Source: an uncultured Nitrospira sp. (GTDB lineage: Bacteria; Nitrospirota; Nitrospiria; Nitrospirales; Nitrospiraceae). From it: 64,000 bases of DNA. Each line of letters opens with the position of its first letter. Position 1 is the first letter of the stretch. The translations under genes and the position numbers were made by a program. The notes beneath the pieces are model-generated. The model made no database searches, had not been told where the DNA came from, and saw only the letters and a list, made by a program, of their open reading frames with translations. Location of the stretch: assembly GCA_902500995.1 (NCBI GenBank), contig CABVSR010000008.1, forward strand, positions 1 to 64,000, in the 5' to 3' direction. Of this stretch, positions 43,957 to 52,665 are shown piece by piece.

Positions 43957-43968
43957 GGCGGCGACTCG

Positions 43969-44409
43969 TTATCCTTTGGCTCTCACCAGACCGGCGCCGG
44001 CTGCTACTGCAGTGCCCGACGATGAATAGAGGGCGGCAGACTCCGGGGTCCCTTGCCAGCGCTTGAGCGCGCCGTGCAGGAATTCAAGGGATTGCCCGAT
44101 GAGCGCCGCATTAAACCGATTCAACCGATCCGTCTCGACGATCGCCGCGACCAATTGAGATTCCAACGCTGTGGGGGCGCCGGATGTGTGAAACTGCCCT
44201 CCCTCGGACCGGCGCTGTTGCTCCAGGTCTCGAATCTCATCAAGAAGTTGAGCTTTTCGCGCCGTGACGGAAGTGAACTGCCCGAATGACAGGGAGCGGA
44301 TCGCGTCCCGCTCTTCGACGAGTAAGGCTTGGAATGCGCGCAGCTTGTCGAGCATGGCGCGCACCGGCCTGTCTGAGTCTGTTGGGGTGTATGGCGAGAG
44401 GGTCGACAC
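43969..44409 (-). CDS. flgN: FlgN-like export chaperone for hook-associated proteins
   Basis: 146 residues, helical, with no membrane segment. The coiled segment RAMLDKLRAFQALLVEERDAI and its position between flgM and flgK fit FlgN, which chaperones FlgK and FlgL. Primary sequence is weakly conserved in this family, so position carries part of the call. GTG 44409 follows GAGGAGGAAG. Confidence 0.85.
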   Translation of the reverse strand: MSTLSPYTPTDSDRPVRAMLDKLRAFQALLVEERDAIRSLSFGQFTSVTARKAQLLDEIRDLEQQRRSEGGQFHTSGAPTALESQLVAAIVETDRLNRFNAALIGQSLEFLHGALKRWQGTPESAALYSSSGTAVAAGAGLVRAKG

Positions 44410-44483
44410 CTGGCTTCCTCCTCGACAGTAACGTTCCGGCCTACGAGGACAGCGAGCGAAGGGTCGCGCCGGCGATCGACTCG

Positions 44484-44792
44484 TTACAGGACCGCATCCG
44501 TCAAGACGTTACGAATGATGGCATCCGCCACTTTCTTGCCGTCGACGTTATACGTGCCCCCTTCGACCGACTGCTGTATCTGACCGACTCTGGCGTCACG
44601 TTCATGGTCCGGCTGTTCCGCCGCCGCCCGTAACCGTTGCAGTTCTTTGGCCCGCTCGGAAATCTGTACGCGGTCCTGCGCCGGCGTGGCCGGAGAAGCG
44701 GTTTTTTTGCTGTGATGTGTCCGCTCGGTCTCCTGGACGCCTAAGAGAATTTTCGCGAGATCTGCGGCCCGGCCATTATTTGAGATCTCCAT
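44484..44792 (-). CDS. flgM: FlgM, anti-sigma-28 factor
   Basis: 102 residues. The C-terminal half is the FlgM domain (VQISERAKELQRL, then GQIQQSVEGGTYNVDGKKVADAIIRN). FlgM holds FliA inactive until it is exported through the completed hook. ATG 44792 follows GGGAGGAGAAG. It has its own predicted FliA promoter, giving the usual negative feedback. Confidence 0.95.
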   Translation of the reverse strand: MEISNNGRAADLAKILLGVQETERTHHSKKTASPATPAQDRVQISERAKELQRLRAAAEQPDHERDARVGQIQQSVEGGTYNVDGKKVADAIIRNVLTDAVL

Positions 44793-44850
44793 GACTGCTT
44801 CTCCTCCCTTGTGCAGGGTGTTCCGATAGGCTTTCCCCTAGTCGAGTACT

Positions 44851-44878
44851 CTATCGGCGAGGGTGGCCGGGAACTTTA
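44851..44878 (-). promoter_or_regulatory. Predicted sigma-28 promoter for flgM
   Basis: Minus strand: -35 TAAA (44875-44878), 16 nt, -10 GCCGATAG (44851-44858). It has a perfect -35 and one mismatch in -10, with spacing one longer than the usual 15. Transcription would start near 44845, about 50 nt before flgM. Confidence 0.6.
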
Positions 44879-44893
44879 GGCGAAACGGTCGTT

Positions 44894-45223
44894 TTATCGG
44901 TTTTTTTCGACGTAGGCATCCACAAAGGCCGTGAGGCCTATGCCCCCGGCCTGGGTCGCCATACGGGCAATCTCTTGGTCGTAAAACGAGTACCAGACCT
45001 GCTCCGCCTTCCTGTCCAGAAGTCCTTTCGGGACGGTTTCCCGCATTTTTCCAATAAGATAGGAGATGAAATAGGCTTCAAATTCTTGTCCGGCCTTATG
45101 CAGGGCGTCCCCAGATTTCTGCGCGCCCTGCCCCTCCCCTTTGGCGCGCTCTAGGCCCGCCGGATGGGTGGCCGACATCTGCGCCAGATCAAGTTGGCCG
45201 TTCAGCAGATTCTTGATATCCAT
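44894..45223 (-). CDS. flgJ: FlgJ-type rod-binding protein (no muramidase domain)
   Basis: 109 residues, matching only the rod-binding domain of FlgJ (AGQEFEAYFISYLIGKMRE and YSFYDQEIARMATQAGGIGLT). The peptidoglycan-hydrolase half found in enteric FlgJ is absent, as in many other phyla, so another enzyme must open the wall for the rod. ATG 45223 is 14 bp after flgI. Confidence 0.92.
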   Translation of the reverse strand: MDIKNLLNGQLDLAQMSATHPAGLERAKGEGQGAQKSGDALHKAGQEFEAYFISYLIGKMRETVPKGLLDRKAEQVWYSFYDQEIARMATQAGGIGLTAFVDAYVEKNR

Positions 45224-45237
45224 TTTTCGAGCCTTTC

Positions 45238-46548
45238 CTACACAATCTCAAGATTGGCTTGAAGTGCGCCGGCTGAGCGCAACGCCGACAAGATCGCCAC
45301 CAGATCGCGCGGGGTCACCCCCACGGCGTTGAGTGCCCGGACGACTTCTCCGAGCGTCACCGTCTGGTCGACCACGATCAAGCGCGACTCCTGCTCGGCC
45401 ACCTCGGTCTGCACATCGGGCGTGACGGTGGTTTGACCCTGGGTCGAGCCGATCACCGGCGCCGGTGGCTGCGAGACGTTGAGCGTATTCTTCACGGAAA
45501 TGGTGAGGTTGCCATGCGAGATCGCGCAGGTGGACAAGCGGACATGTTCTCCCAGCACCACCGTGCCGGTCCGTTCATTGACCACGACTTTCGCGGCAAC
45601 GTCGACGCTGACATCCAGCCCTTCCATCGTCGCGATATACTCCACGACCCGCCCTTGGAAGGTCGAAGGCAAGGTGGTCTTCACGAGGCCCGCATTCACC
45701 GGCACCGCAGTGCCTTTTCCGAAGGTCCCATCGATCACCTCGGCCGTGCGGATCGCGGTCGTGAAATCCGGATGCCGCAACAGGACCGACACCGTGTCCC
45801 ATGTATCGATATCCACCGCCACTTCTTTTTCCACGATGGCGCCGGCAGGCACGACGCCCGCGGCCTGATGGTTCTTGGTGACAGTGGCGCCGCCGGCGCC
45901 GCCGGTCCCCCCGAGAAACCCGCCGATGGACACCGGTCCCTGCGCCACCGCAAACACTTGTTGGTTCGGCGCTTTGAGCGGCGTCAAGAGCAACGTGCCG
46001 CCCTGCAGGCTCTTGGCGTTCGCCATGGAGGACACCACCGCGTCAAGCGTCATGCCCGGTTTCACGAACGGCGGAAGTTTGGCCGTTACCATGACCGATG
46101 CGATATTGCGCGTGAGCAGCTGAATTGGATCGATCACGAGATTGATGCCCATCTTGTTCAACATGGACATCATGGCCTGAATGGTGAACTGGCCGCCGAT
46201 GACCTGGTCGCCCGTTCGATCGAGACCGACCACCAGCCCGTATCCGATCAACTGGTTTTCTCGAACCCCTTCGATGGTCGCCACATCCTTGACACGCACC
46301 GCGTGGGCCAGCGAGGCGCTGAAGAACGACACCGTCAGAAACGCCAGCATGCCCACAGCGGTCCGGCGCAGCCAGGGGCTCATCTGCCGGCGAGGTTCCG
46401 TTGCCGGAGCCGGTTTGGGAGGGGGCGGCGTCCAGGGACGGGTCAGGAGCTCCGGGTCCATCGAGGGCGTCCGCAACACCCCGCTCGATAGCATGAGACG
46501 AAAACACTGCATGATCATGGCCCGTTGTTGTTTGCGTGGCTTCGTCAT
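45238..46548 (-). CDS. flgI: FlgI, flagellar P-ring protein
   Basis: Periplasmic ring around the rod in peptidoglycan. The mature part begins AVRVKDVATIEGVRENQL and ends ALRSAGALQANLEIV, the usual FlgI limits, after a signal peptide (LRRTAVGMLAFLTVSFFSASLAHA). Of the possible starts, ATG 46548 (MTKPRKQQRAM) has a good ACAGGAGTC site but leaves about 55 residues before the signal peptide; ATG 46383 (MSPWLRR) would be a normal signal-peptide start but has a weak ribosome site. Either gives the same mature protein. Confidence 0.95.
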   Translation of the reverse strand: MTKPRKQQRAMIMQCFRLMLSSGVLRTPSMDPELLTRPWTPPPPKPAPATEPRRQMSPWLRRTAVGMLAFLTVSFFSASLAHAVRVKDVATIEGVRENQLIGYGLVVGLDRTGDQVIGGQFTIQAMMSMLNKMGINLVIDPIQLLTRNIASVMVTAKLPPFVKPGMTLDAVVSSMANAKSLQGGTLLLTPLKAPNQQVFAVAQGPVSIGGFLGGTGGAGGATVTKNHQAAGVVPAGAIVEKEVAVDIDTWDTVSVLLRHPDFTTAIRTAEVIDGTFGKGTAVPVNAGLVKTTLPSTFQGRVVEYIATMEGLDVSVDVAAKVVVNERTGTVVLGEHVRLSTCAISHGNLTISVKNTLNVSQPPAPVIGSTQGQTTVTPDVQTEVAEQESRLIVVDQTVTLGEVVRALNAVGVTPRDLVAILSALRSAGALQANLEIV

Positions 46549-46591
46549 GATGACTCCTGTCCCACTCCTCGTCGTTTCGACCGATACGCCG

Positions 46592-47305
46592 TTAAAAGGG
46601 ATAGACCCAATCCAGAATCCTGACGAACCAGCCCGGCCGCTGCACGTCGTCCACCACGCCCAGGCCGGAATATTCGATTTTGGCGTCGGCAATGGCGCTG
46701 GATTGCACCGTGTTTTTCGTATTGACGTCGACCCGGCGGACGATGCCGGCGATGGTCATGATCTGCCGCTCCGAATTCACGGTGACTTCGCGCCGGCCTT
46801 CGATGCGCAAATCGCCGTTGGGCAGCACTTCCGTCACAATGGCCGAGATGGTGCCGGTCAAGGTGTCTTCCCGGTTGGTGGCGCCCTTTCCGCCGAATTT
46901 GTTCTTGGCGCTGGCGTCGATGCCGAATCCTCGTTTGGCTTCCCCACCGAGCCGGATACCCGGAAGGCCGAGGTACCCCATGCCGGTGCCGCCGAGTCCG
47001 TTGGAGACCGTGGAGTCCTTTTCCGCGCTGGTGTCGGCGCTCTTCGACCCCTTGTGTTTTTCGGAGATCAAAATCGTGATGATGTCGCCGGCCCGCATCG
47101 CGCGCAGGTCTTCGTACAGATAGGCCCGCCCGTTTTCTTCCTGCCAGAGCGATCCGGTCGTCTTGGGCGGCGGCATCTTGGCCAGTTCCGCCTTCGAGGG
47201 CTTGGGGGCAGACGAACTCGAACAGCCCGAAAGCACGCAGAGGGTGACTCCGCAGAGGAGCCATCCGATGTGACGACAGCGGGTGAACCAATTAAAAGCT
47301 GACAC
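46592..47305 (-). CDS. flgH: FlgH, flagellar L-ring lipoprotein
   Basis: Outer-membrane ring lipoprotein of about 237 residues. The lipobox LSGC follows a hydrophobic leader (IGWLLCGVTLCVLSGC). The C-terminal domain (GIVRRVDVNTKNTVQSS then IEYSGLGVVDD) fits FlgH. The start chosen is GTG 47305, which overlaps the flgA stop by 14 bp and follows GGGGGTGG; the open frame extends upstream to 47392. It lies between flgA and flgI. Confidence 0.95.
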   Translation of the reverse strand: MSAFNWFTRCRHIGWLLCGVTLCVLSGCSSSSAPKPSKAELAKMPPPKTTGSLWQEENGRAYLYEDLRAMRAGDIITILISEKHKGSKSADTSAEKDSTVSNGLGGTGMGYLGLPGIRLGGEAKRGFGIDASAKNKFGGKGATNREDTLTGTISAIVTEVLPNGDLRIEGRREVTVNSERQIMTIAGIVRRVDVNTKNTVQSSAIADAKIEYSGLGVVDDVQRPGWFVRILDWVYPF

Positions 47306-48098
47306 GGACCACCCCCGGACCCACCACGGTTGCCCGCAGGTCCTTTCCGGAATCGACGTTGGACACGGTGATGGTTTGACCCAGCTCACCATGCGATTTG
47401 GTCACGCCGACGGTTTGAATCGAGAGGCCTCCCTGCCGGGCTTCGATCGTCACCCGATCGCCTTTGCGCACTGCAAACGGGCGACGCACAGAAGCCGGCC
47501 GGATCGCGTTTTGCGGCGGCAGCGGGCGGATGGCGGCTTTGCCCACGACATCCGCCGGATTGGTGACGAATGGTTGTTTGAGGTCGTACAGCACGATCCG
47601 CTCCGTCGTGACGTCCTCGGGCGCGATCTCCTCATCGGCTTTGATGGGGCGGACCGGCACGACGACTTCGATCACGGCCGCGACGTCCGCCGTCGCATCG
47701 ATGGTCTTGAGAAACCGGCCGTTGACGGACAGATGAATTTGAAACACCCGGCGTCCGAGCGGGTCTTCGGAGCGGGCGCCGCTGACTTGCAGGTCCACGG
47801 AGCCGGCCGGAACAACGATCGGGTGCTGCGGTTCGCCGAGCGCGATCTGGCAATCCACTGCTCGCCCGGCGAGTTCACGCTTGACGAACTGCTGGATGAC
47901 CCCCCGGATCTGTTCCGGGTAGATCGTCCGTTTCCCGCGCGACAACGGCAGCGCATGGGCACTCTGCACGAGGGCTTCATGCACCCGGAACAGAGGCCGG
48001 ATCGGAGCCCGCTCCCCTGCCGCCGCGGGAAGGACCGCACTCGCGCAGAGGCTGATAGTCGCCACACAGAGAAGGCCGGCTCGATTCACTGGTTTCAC
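47292..48098 (-). CDS. flgA: FlgA, P-ring assembly chaperone
   Basis: 268 residues with a signal peptide (GLLCVATISLCASAVLPAAAG). The C-terminal SAF-type domain (VVPVRPIKADEEIAPEDV to GQTITVSNVDSGKDLRATVVGP) is typical. FlgA helps FlgI assemble in the periplasm. The start is GTG 48098; an alternative GTG at residue 4 has a better-spaced GGGGTG. It lies between flgG and flgH. Confidence 0.93.
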   Translation of the reverse strand: MKPVNRAGLLCVATISLCASAVLPAAAGERAPIRPLFRVHEALVQSAHALPLSRGKRTIYPEQIRGVIQQFVKRELAGRAVDCQIALGEPQHPIVVPAGSVDLQVSGARSEDPLGRRVFQIHLSVNGRFLKTIDATADVAAVIEVVVPVRPIKADEEIAPEDVTTERIVLYDLKQPFVTNPADVVGKAAIRPLPPQNAIRPASVRRPFAVRKGDRVTIEARQGGLSIQTVGVTKSHGELGQTITVSNVDSGKDLRATVVGPGVVRVSF

Positions 48099-48122
48099 CC
48101 CTGGTTCAAGGTATGGCGCCGA

Positions 48123-48914
48123 TTACCGGCGCAGGTTGTTGGCGATCTGCATCATTTCGTCGGATGCCTGGATCGTCTTCGAATTAATTTCGTAACTCCG
48201 CTGCGCGATGATCATATTGACCATCTCTTCCGCCAGATTGACGTTGGAGCTTTCCAGAAATCCCTGTTGCAGCGTACCGAACCCCGTGGAGAATCCGCCG
48301 GTTCCCTGCTGCGCCGGTCCCGAGGCAAAGCTGTCGAGAAACAGATTGCTGCCCATGGCCACCAAGCCGGACGGATTGTCGAAGCGCACCAGCTGAATCT
48401 GCCCCACCTGCGAAGCCTGGGTCACGCCGGGGAGCAGCACGGAGACGGTGCCGTCCTGGCCGATGTCGATTTTGAGCGCGCCGGACGGAATGGTGATGAC
48501 CGGGGTCAGCTGATCGCCGTCGCCGGTGACCAGGTTGCCGACGTTGTCGCGCTTGAAGGAACCGTTTCGCGTGTACATGATCGTGCCGTCCGGCCTGGCG
48601 ACTTGAAAGAAGCCCGCGCCGTCGATGGCCAGATCGAGATCGTTGCTCGTTTGCCGCATGTTGCCCTGCATCCACTCCTTGGCCACGGTAATGGGACGAA
48701 CCCCGCCTCCGACCTGCACGCCCACGGGAAAGACGCCGACGTTCGAGGCGTTCGTGCCCGGCAAGCGTTGAATCTGGTACAGCAGGTCGCCGAATTCCGC
48801 CCGGCTGCGCTTGAACGCATTCGTGTTCACGTTCGCCAGATTGTTGGCGATCGTGTCCACGTTGAGTTGCTGGGCCGTCATGCCCGTCGCCGCCGTCCAC
48901 ATTGCCCGAATCAT
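48123..48914 (-). CDS. flgG: FlgG, distal rod protein
   Basis: 263 residues. N-terminal MIRAMWTAATGMTAQQLNVD with TIANNLANVNTNAFK and C-terminal EMVNMIIAQRSYEINSK identify FlgG. ATG 48914 follows AGGAGGAG. It lies 10 bp after flgF. Confidence 0.97.
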   Translation of the reverse strand: MIRAMWTAATGMTAQQLNVDTIANNLANVNTNAFKRSRAEFGDLLYQIQRLPGTNASNVGVFPVGVQVGGGVRPITVAKEWMQGNMRQTSNDLDLAIDGAGFFQVARPDGTIMYTRNGSFKRDNVGNLVTGDGDQLTPVITIPSGALKIDIGQDGTVSVLLPGVTQASQVGQIQLVRFDNPSGLVAMGSNLFLDSFASGPAQQGTGGFSTGFGTLQQGFLESSNVNLAEEMVNMIIAQRSYEINSKTIQASDEMMQIANNLRR

Positions 48915-48924
48915 AGAACTCCTC

Positions 48925-49692
48925 CTATTGCACGCGGCCGAGATCCTGGATGGCCGTATCCGTCATGCGGTCCAGCGTCTGAATGAGCTTTTGCGCCGAT
49001 TCATAACTGCGCATGCCCTGAATCATCTTCACCATTTCGCTCAACGAATTGACGTTCGATTCTTCGATATGCCCGGACTGCAGCAACGGTTTGGCCGAGA
49101 CGGTCGGCTTCCCGCCCGTAAACAACCCTTCGGCGAACTTCTGCGGCATCTCGTTGGGAGGAAATTCGACGACTTTGATCGTCCCGATCGGGTTCCCGTT
49201 GACTTGAATGCCGCCCTCGGCATTGATCTGGATGTTTCCTGGGGGCACGGTGATCTCGCCCTTCGTGCCCATGACGGGATGCCCTAAATTGGTGACCAAC
49301 CGCCGTTGCGCATCAAGGGAGAAAATGCCGTTACGCGTATACCGCACCCCGTCGGGAGTCTTGACCTCAAAAAAGCCGTCGGTCTGGATGGCCACGTCGA
49401 GTGGATTGCCGGTAATGCGGATGCGCCCCGGCTCGAAGGTCGTGCGCATGCCGTTCGCTTCGGCAAACACGCGTTCGGTCGGGCCGGCCGGGCGCGTGGA
49501 AATGGTGGACGTGATGCCGACTGAGGCGGCGCCCGTCCCCATCGAACCGGCGCGGGCGAAGAGTCCGCGAAATCCCTGCTGGTCCTGTTTGAAGCCCGCC
49601 GTGTTGACGTTCGCCAAATTGTTGGCGAACACCTGCAGTTGTTTTTCCTGAGCGACTGCGCCGGAAAGAATGGGATAGATGGCTCGATTCAT
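48925..49692 (-). CDS. flgF: FlgF, proximal rod protein
   Basis: 255 residues of the FlgF/FlgG rod family: MNRAIYPILSGAVAQEKQLQ with NNLANVNTAGFK at the N-terminus, and EMVKMIQGMRSYESAQKLI near the end. It is the first gene of the flgF-G-A-H-I-J run and has a predicted sigma-54 promoter about 45 bp upstream. ATG 49692 follows AGAGGAACC at long spacing. Confidence 0.95.
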   Translation of the reverse strand: MNRAIYPILSGAVAQEKQLQVFANNLANVNTAGFKQDQQGFRGLFARAGSMGTGAASVGITSTISTRPAGPTERVFAEANGMRTTFEPGRIRITGNPLDVAIQTDGFFEVKTPDGVRYTRNGIFSLDAQRRLVTNLGHPVMGTKGEITVPPGNIQINAEGGIQVNGNPIGTIKVVEFPPNEMPQKFAEGLFTGGKPTVSAKPLLQSGHIEESNVNSLSEMVKMIQGMRSYESAQKLIQTLDRMTDTAIQDLGRVQ

Positions 49693-49716
49693 GTGTTGCC
49701 GGTTCCTCTCGTCCTG

Positions 49717-49729
49717 CCTGTGTCACAGG
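49717..49729. promoter_or_regulatory. Palindrome at the predicted flgF transcription start
   Basis: CCTGTG-T-CACAGG, a perfect 6+1+6 inverted repeat, lies about where transcription from the sigma-54 site would begin. It could be an operator; a hairpin with a one-base loop is not possible at full length. No more can be said. Confidence 0.3.
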
Positions 49730-49736
49730 GAGAGTT

Positions 49737-49752
49737 AGCAATCGACATGCCA
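49737..49752 (-). promoter_or_regulatory. Predicted sigma-54 promoter for flgF
   Basis: Minus strand TGGCAT-GTCGA-TTGCT: GG and GC are separated by 10 nt, as required for sigma-54 (consensus TGGCAC-N5-TTGCA/T). The start would lie near 49726. An inverted repeat TCGCG...CGCGA (49753-49770) abuts the upstream side. The rest of the 279-bp gap to the GGDEF-like gene shows nothing recognised. Confidence 0.65.
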
Positions 49753-49971
49753 TCGCGAGACATTCCGCGACGGATCAAGCCTGCACCGACCGGACGAAGA
49801 AATCGCTTATGATTGCCGATAGATGGCCGTCATCAACGAATGGAGTGCGCACGCGCGCCCTGCGGTTGCGCGAAGGAGAGCCGTCAAAGCTGCTGAGGGG
49901 AGGAAGTCTTTACCGCTGACTGGGAAAGTCCTGCCTACTGTGCACGGTGCCGAGGAAGAGAATAAGAAGAA

Positions 49972-50838
49972 TTACGCCGCGATGGTCGAGGGGGAATCTA
50001 CCGAACGATCGGTGAGCACGTACTCGAGGCCGGAAATGCCCGCGGCATCCGCCTGCGCCGCTTCCAACGCAGAGATCGCCGCTTCCAGCAGCAGGTTCGG
50101 GTCAAGATCGTCTGGATGAGAAAGACTGATACCGATCCGGCTGGTCAAGAACACTTCGTGGTGATCGAGGGTGATCGGCAAGGCGATCGCCCCCTGCATT
50201 TTCCTGGCGAGCATCATCACCTCATCCGGACCCGCCACCTGATCCAATAAGACGGCAAACGACCGTTCGCCGACTCTCGCCACCGTATCGGTGGTGGGCA
50301 ATGCGCTTTTCACGCGAGCCGCCTCGATGCGGTACATCAGATGGCTGTTCAAGTCGGCCGGAGCTTCGGCGGCTGGTATGAAATAGTCCAGCTCGATCAT
50401 GAGCACCGCCACCCGGCCGCCCTGTTTCTGCGCGCGGATCAGCGCCTGATTGAGCAGTGAGAGGAATAGACGCTTCAACGGTAGGCCGGTGACCTGATCA
50501 TAGGTGCTCTTTCCGTCGGCTTCCAACGTCTTCCAGGCCCGATGCGGTGTGGCGGCGGGGCGCGGCGTCCAGAAGGTCGCCCCGAAGATCACCAGGGTGA
50601 ACGCGACCCCGAGCAAAATCATCACGGGATAGGCCGTTAAGGCGGACATGGTCAACAGACCGATAGCCGCCGTCCAATACAGACCTCCCGCCATGAACAG
50701 CAGGCAAGCCAACACGCCTAAGCGGGCGGCATCATACGACCGGGAAGCGGTCTCGTAGCCAAGCCCCACATGCCCCGGAGCCTGCTCGGGCTCGGTGGAA
50801 GCGCTCGAATCGCGGGATGCTGGTTGAGGCAGATCCAT
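49972..50838 (-). CDS. Membrane protein with a degenerate GGDEF domain
   Basis: 288 residues from ATG 50838. Two membrane helices (LGVLACLLFMAGGLYW and YPVMILLGVAFTLVIFGATF) precede a diguanylate-cyclase-like domain: DQVTGLPLKRLFLSLL fits the family opening, but the signature is RVGERSFAVLL instead of GGDEF. Both the metal-binding and catalytic residues are changed, so it probably does not make c-di-GMP; it may bind a nucleotide or act as a protein partner. It lies between fliA and flgF. No ribosome site of note; the upstream frame is open to 50883. Confidence 0.82.
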   Translation of the reverse strand: MDLPQPASRDSSASTEPEQAPGHVGLGYETASRSYDAARLGVLACLLFMAGGLYWTAAIGLLTMSALTAYPVMILLGVAFTLVIFGATFWTPRPAATPHRAWKTLEADGKSTYDQVTGLPLKRLFLSLLNQALIRAQKQGGRVAVLMIELDYFIPAAEAPADLNSHLMYRIEAARVKSALPTTDTVARVGERSFAVLLDQVAGPDEVMMLARKMQGAIALPITLDHHEVFLTSRIGISLSHPDDLDPNLLLEAAISALEAAQADAAGISGLEYVLTDRSVDSPSTIAA

Positions 50839-50990
50839 AGGCGCGCACAACACAGACGGTTGCCCGATGAACCTCGGGGTCAAGAAGGTATCGGATGGAG
50901 CGGGGGGAAACTGAAGGCCGCGGCCAGGCCCCGGAGGCGGCCGCTCAGAGGACCGGCAGCCCGGGAGATCTGTCGATTGGAAGGGGTGGC

Positions 50991-51752
50991 TTAGACATCA
51001 ACCGGTTCAAGGCGCGCTTTGAGATGGAGGATGGCTTTCGAGTGAATTTGGCAGACCCGCGATTCAGTGACTTTCAAGGCCTGCCCGATCTCTTTCATGG
51101 TCAACTCCTCGAAGTAATACAGCGACAGCACAAGCCGCTCTTTTTCAGGCAGATCCTGGATCGCCCGTTCCAATACGTGGCGTGCGCGCTCGTTGACCAG
51201 GACCGAGAGCGGATCCGGCTGATTGGAGTCGGTCAACATGCTGATGATCTTGTGCCCATCGGCGTCTTGTACTCCGAGATCATCCAGGCTGATCACGACC
51301 GCGCCTCGGGACCGGGTGAGAAAGTCGTCCAGCTCGTCGGCCGACATTTTCAATTCTTTGCCGACTTCCTGGTCTGTGGGCGGACGGCCAAGCCGGTGCA
51401 GCAATTCAGAATAGGTCTTTTGCAGCAGGGAGATCCGCTCGTGGACCGAGCGTGGGATCCAGTCCATCGACCGGATTTCATCCAGCATGGCGCCGCGAAT
51501 CCGGAATTCCGCATAGGTCTTGAACTTCGCCTCGCGGGTCGGGTCGTATTTGTCCATCGCATCCATCAATCCCATGATCCCGACGGACATCAGGTCTTCC
51601 GCATCCATGTAGGCCGGCAGCCGGAAGGCCAGGCGATGCGCCATGGCTTTCACCACGTGGGTGAATTCCTGGATCACGCGTTCGCGATCCGCTTCCGCAA
51701 TCATCCGTCGCGAGGCGTTTCCGGCCGCAGACACTTTGCGTGCTTCCATCAT
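50991..51752 (-). CDS. fliA: FliA, sigma-28 factor
   Basis: 253 residues. Region 2 (AEDLMSVGIMGLMDAMDKYDP and AEFRIRGAMLDEIRSMDWIPRS) and region 4 (LPEKERLVLSLYYFEELTMKE, then SRVCQIHSKAI) are those of flagellar sigma factors. It directs late genes; candidate targets in the window share a CCGATA core. ATG 51752 follows GGAAAGGAT. It is the distal flagellar gene of the fliL-to-fliA run, and its antagonist FlgM is encoded at 44484-44792. Confidence 0.97.
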   Translation of the reverse strand: MMEARKVSAAGNASRRMIAEADRERVIQEFTHVVKAMAHRLAFRLPAYMDAEDLMSVGIMGLMDAMDKYDPTREAKFKTYAEFRIRGAMLDEIRSMDWIPRSVHERISLLQKTYSELLHRLGRPPTDQEVGKELKMSADELDDFLTRSRGAVVISLDDLGVQDADGHKIISMLTDSNQPDPLSVLVNERARHVLERAIQDLPEKERLVLSLYYFEELTMKEIGQALKVTESRVCQIHSKAILHLKARLEPVDV

Positions 51753-51771
51753 GCGCGTACAATCCTTTCCG

Positions 51772-52638
51772 TCAGTGCGTCCGCAAGAGTTGTTGCCAGA
51801 GGAACTGCACGGTGCCCTTCGGAAGCGCCGGAGGCGTCAACTGCGCCACCGCTTCAGTCAGCTCGCGAAACGCGCGGCTGGCCGGCGCGTGAGGAAACAG
51901 ATCGATGACGGCCCGTTGCTGGGAGACGGCCATCGGGACGTAATCGTCTTGAGGAATGGCGCCCAGGTAGTCGAGTGAAATATGGAGAAAGCGGCTGACG
52001 GCCACTTCCAGCTTCCGGTAGATGCGGGCTGCATCGCGCGGGGACTTCACCATGTTGACGAGGACGTGAAAGCGCCGTTCCCGGTATTGGCGCAAGAGCA
52101 CTTTCATCAAGGCATAGGCATCGGTCAGCGAAGTGGGTTCCGGGGACACGACCACCACGATCGATTGAGCGGCCGCTGCGAAGTACGTCACCGTGGAAGA
52201 AATCCCTGCGCCGGTGTCGATCAACAACACATCCATGGTGGAGGCCAGGCGCTCTAGTTCTTCCTGCAAGATCATCTGTTGCGCTTCGGTCAAGACGGTC
52301 AGTTGCGAAATCCCCGTGCTGGCCGGCAGCACGACGATGCCATGGGGGCCGGTCAACGCGATCTCCTCCAGCCGGCACGTTTTCGCGAGCACGTGCTCGA
52401 GCGTGTACTTGGGCGTGAGGCCCAAGAGAATATCGACATTCCCGAGGCCGAGATCGGCATCCAACACCAGGACGCGCTTGCCGGTCTGCGCCAGCGCGAT
52501 CGCCGTGTTGGCCACTACGTTGCTCTTCCCCACCCCGCCTTTGCCGCTGGTGACGGTGATGACCTGGGTGCGGGAGGGACCGACGCTGCCGTCAAACGTC
52601 TTCAGTTGCGGATCCAAAATCTCTGGTTCGATCGCCAT
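51772..52638 (-). CDS. flhG: FlhG (FleN/MinD-like) flagellar number ATPase
   Basis: 288 residues with deviant Walker A TSGKGGVGKSN, A' box LDADLGLGNVDILLGL, and Walker B LIDTGAGI. It acts with FlhF to limit flagellar number and in many species antagonises the sigma-54 activator. ATG 52638 follows AAAAGGGGAGAG. It stands between flhF and fliA, the standard order. It differs from the MinD-like gene at 9215-10144. Confidence 0.95.
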   Translation of the reverse strand: MAIEPEILDPQLKTFDGSVGPSRTQVITVTSGKGGVGKSNVVANTAIALAQTGKRVLVLDADLGLGNVDILLGLTPKYTLEHVLAKTCRLEEIALTGPHGIVVLPASTGISQLTVLTEAQQMILQEELERLASTMDVLLIDTGAGISSTVTYFAAAAQSIVVVVSPEPTSLTDAYALMKVLLRQYRERRFHVLVNMVKSPRDAARIYRKLEVAVSRFLHISLDYLGAIPQDDYVPMAVSQQRAVIDLFPHAPASRAFRELTEAVAQLTPPALPKGTVQFLWQQLLRTH

Positions 52639-52665
52639 CGTCTCTCCCCTTTTATTCGCGTCCTT

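Noticed and set aside
47283-48986. 567-codon open frame on the plus strand, opposite flgA and flgG
   Set aside because: It mirrors conserved genes on the other strand; the translation is rich in His, Arg and Asp with no family resemblance, as expected for antisense frames in GC-rich DNA.
49815-49822. GCCGATAG on the plus strand, similar to a FliA -10 box
   Set aside because: The position where -35 should lie reads GAAG, and no credible plus-strand gene follows before the antisense of the GGDEF-like gene.
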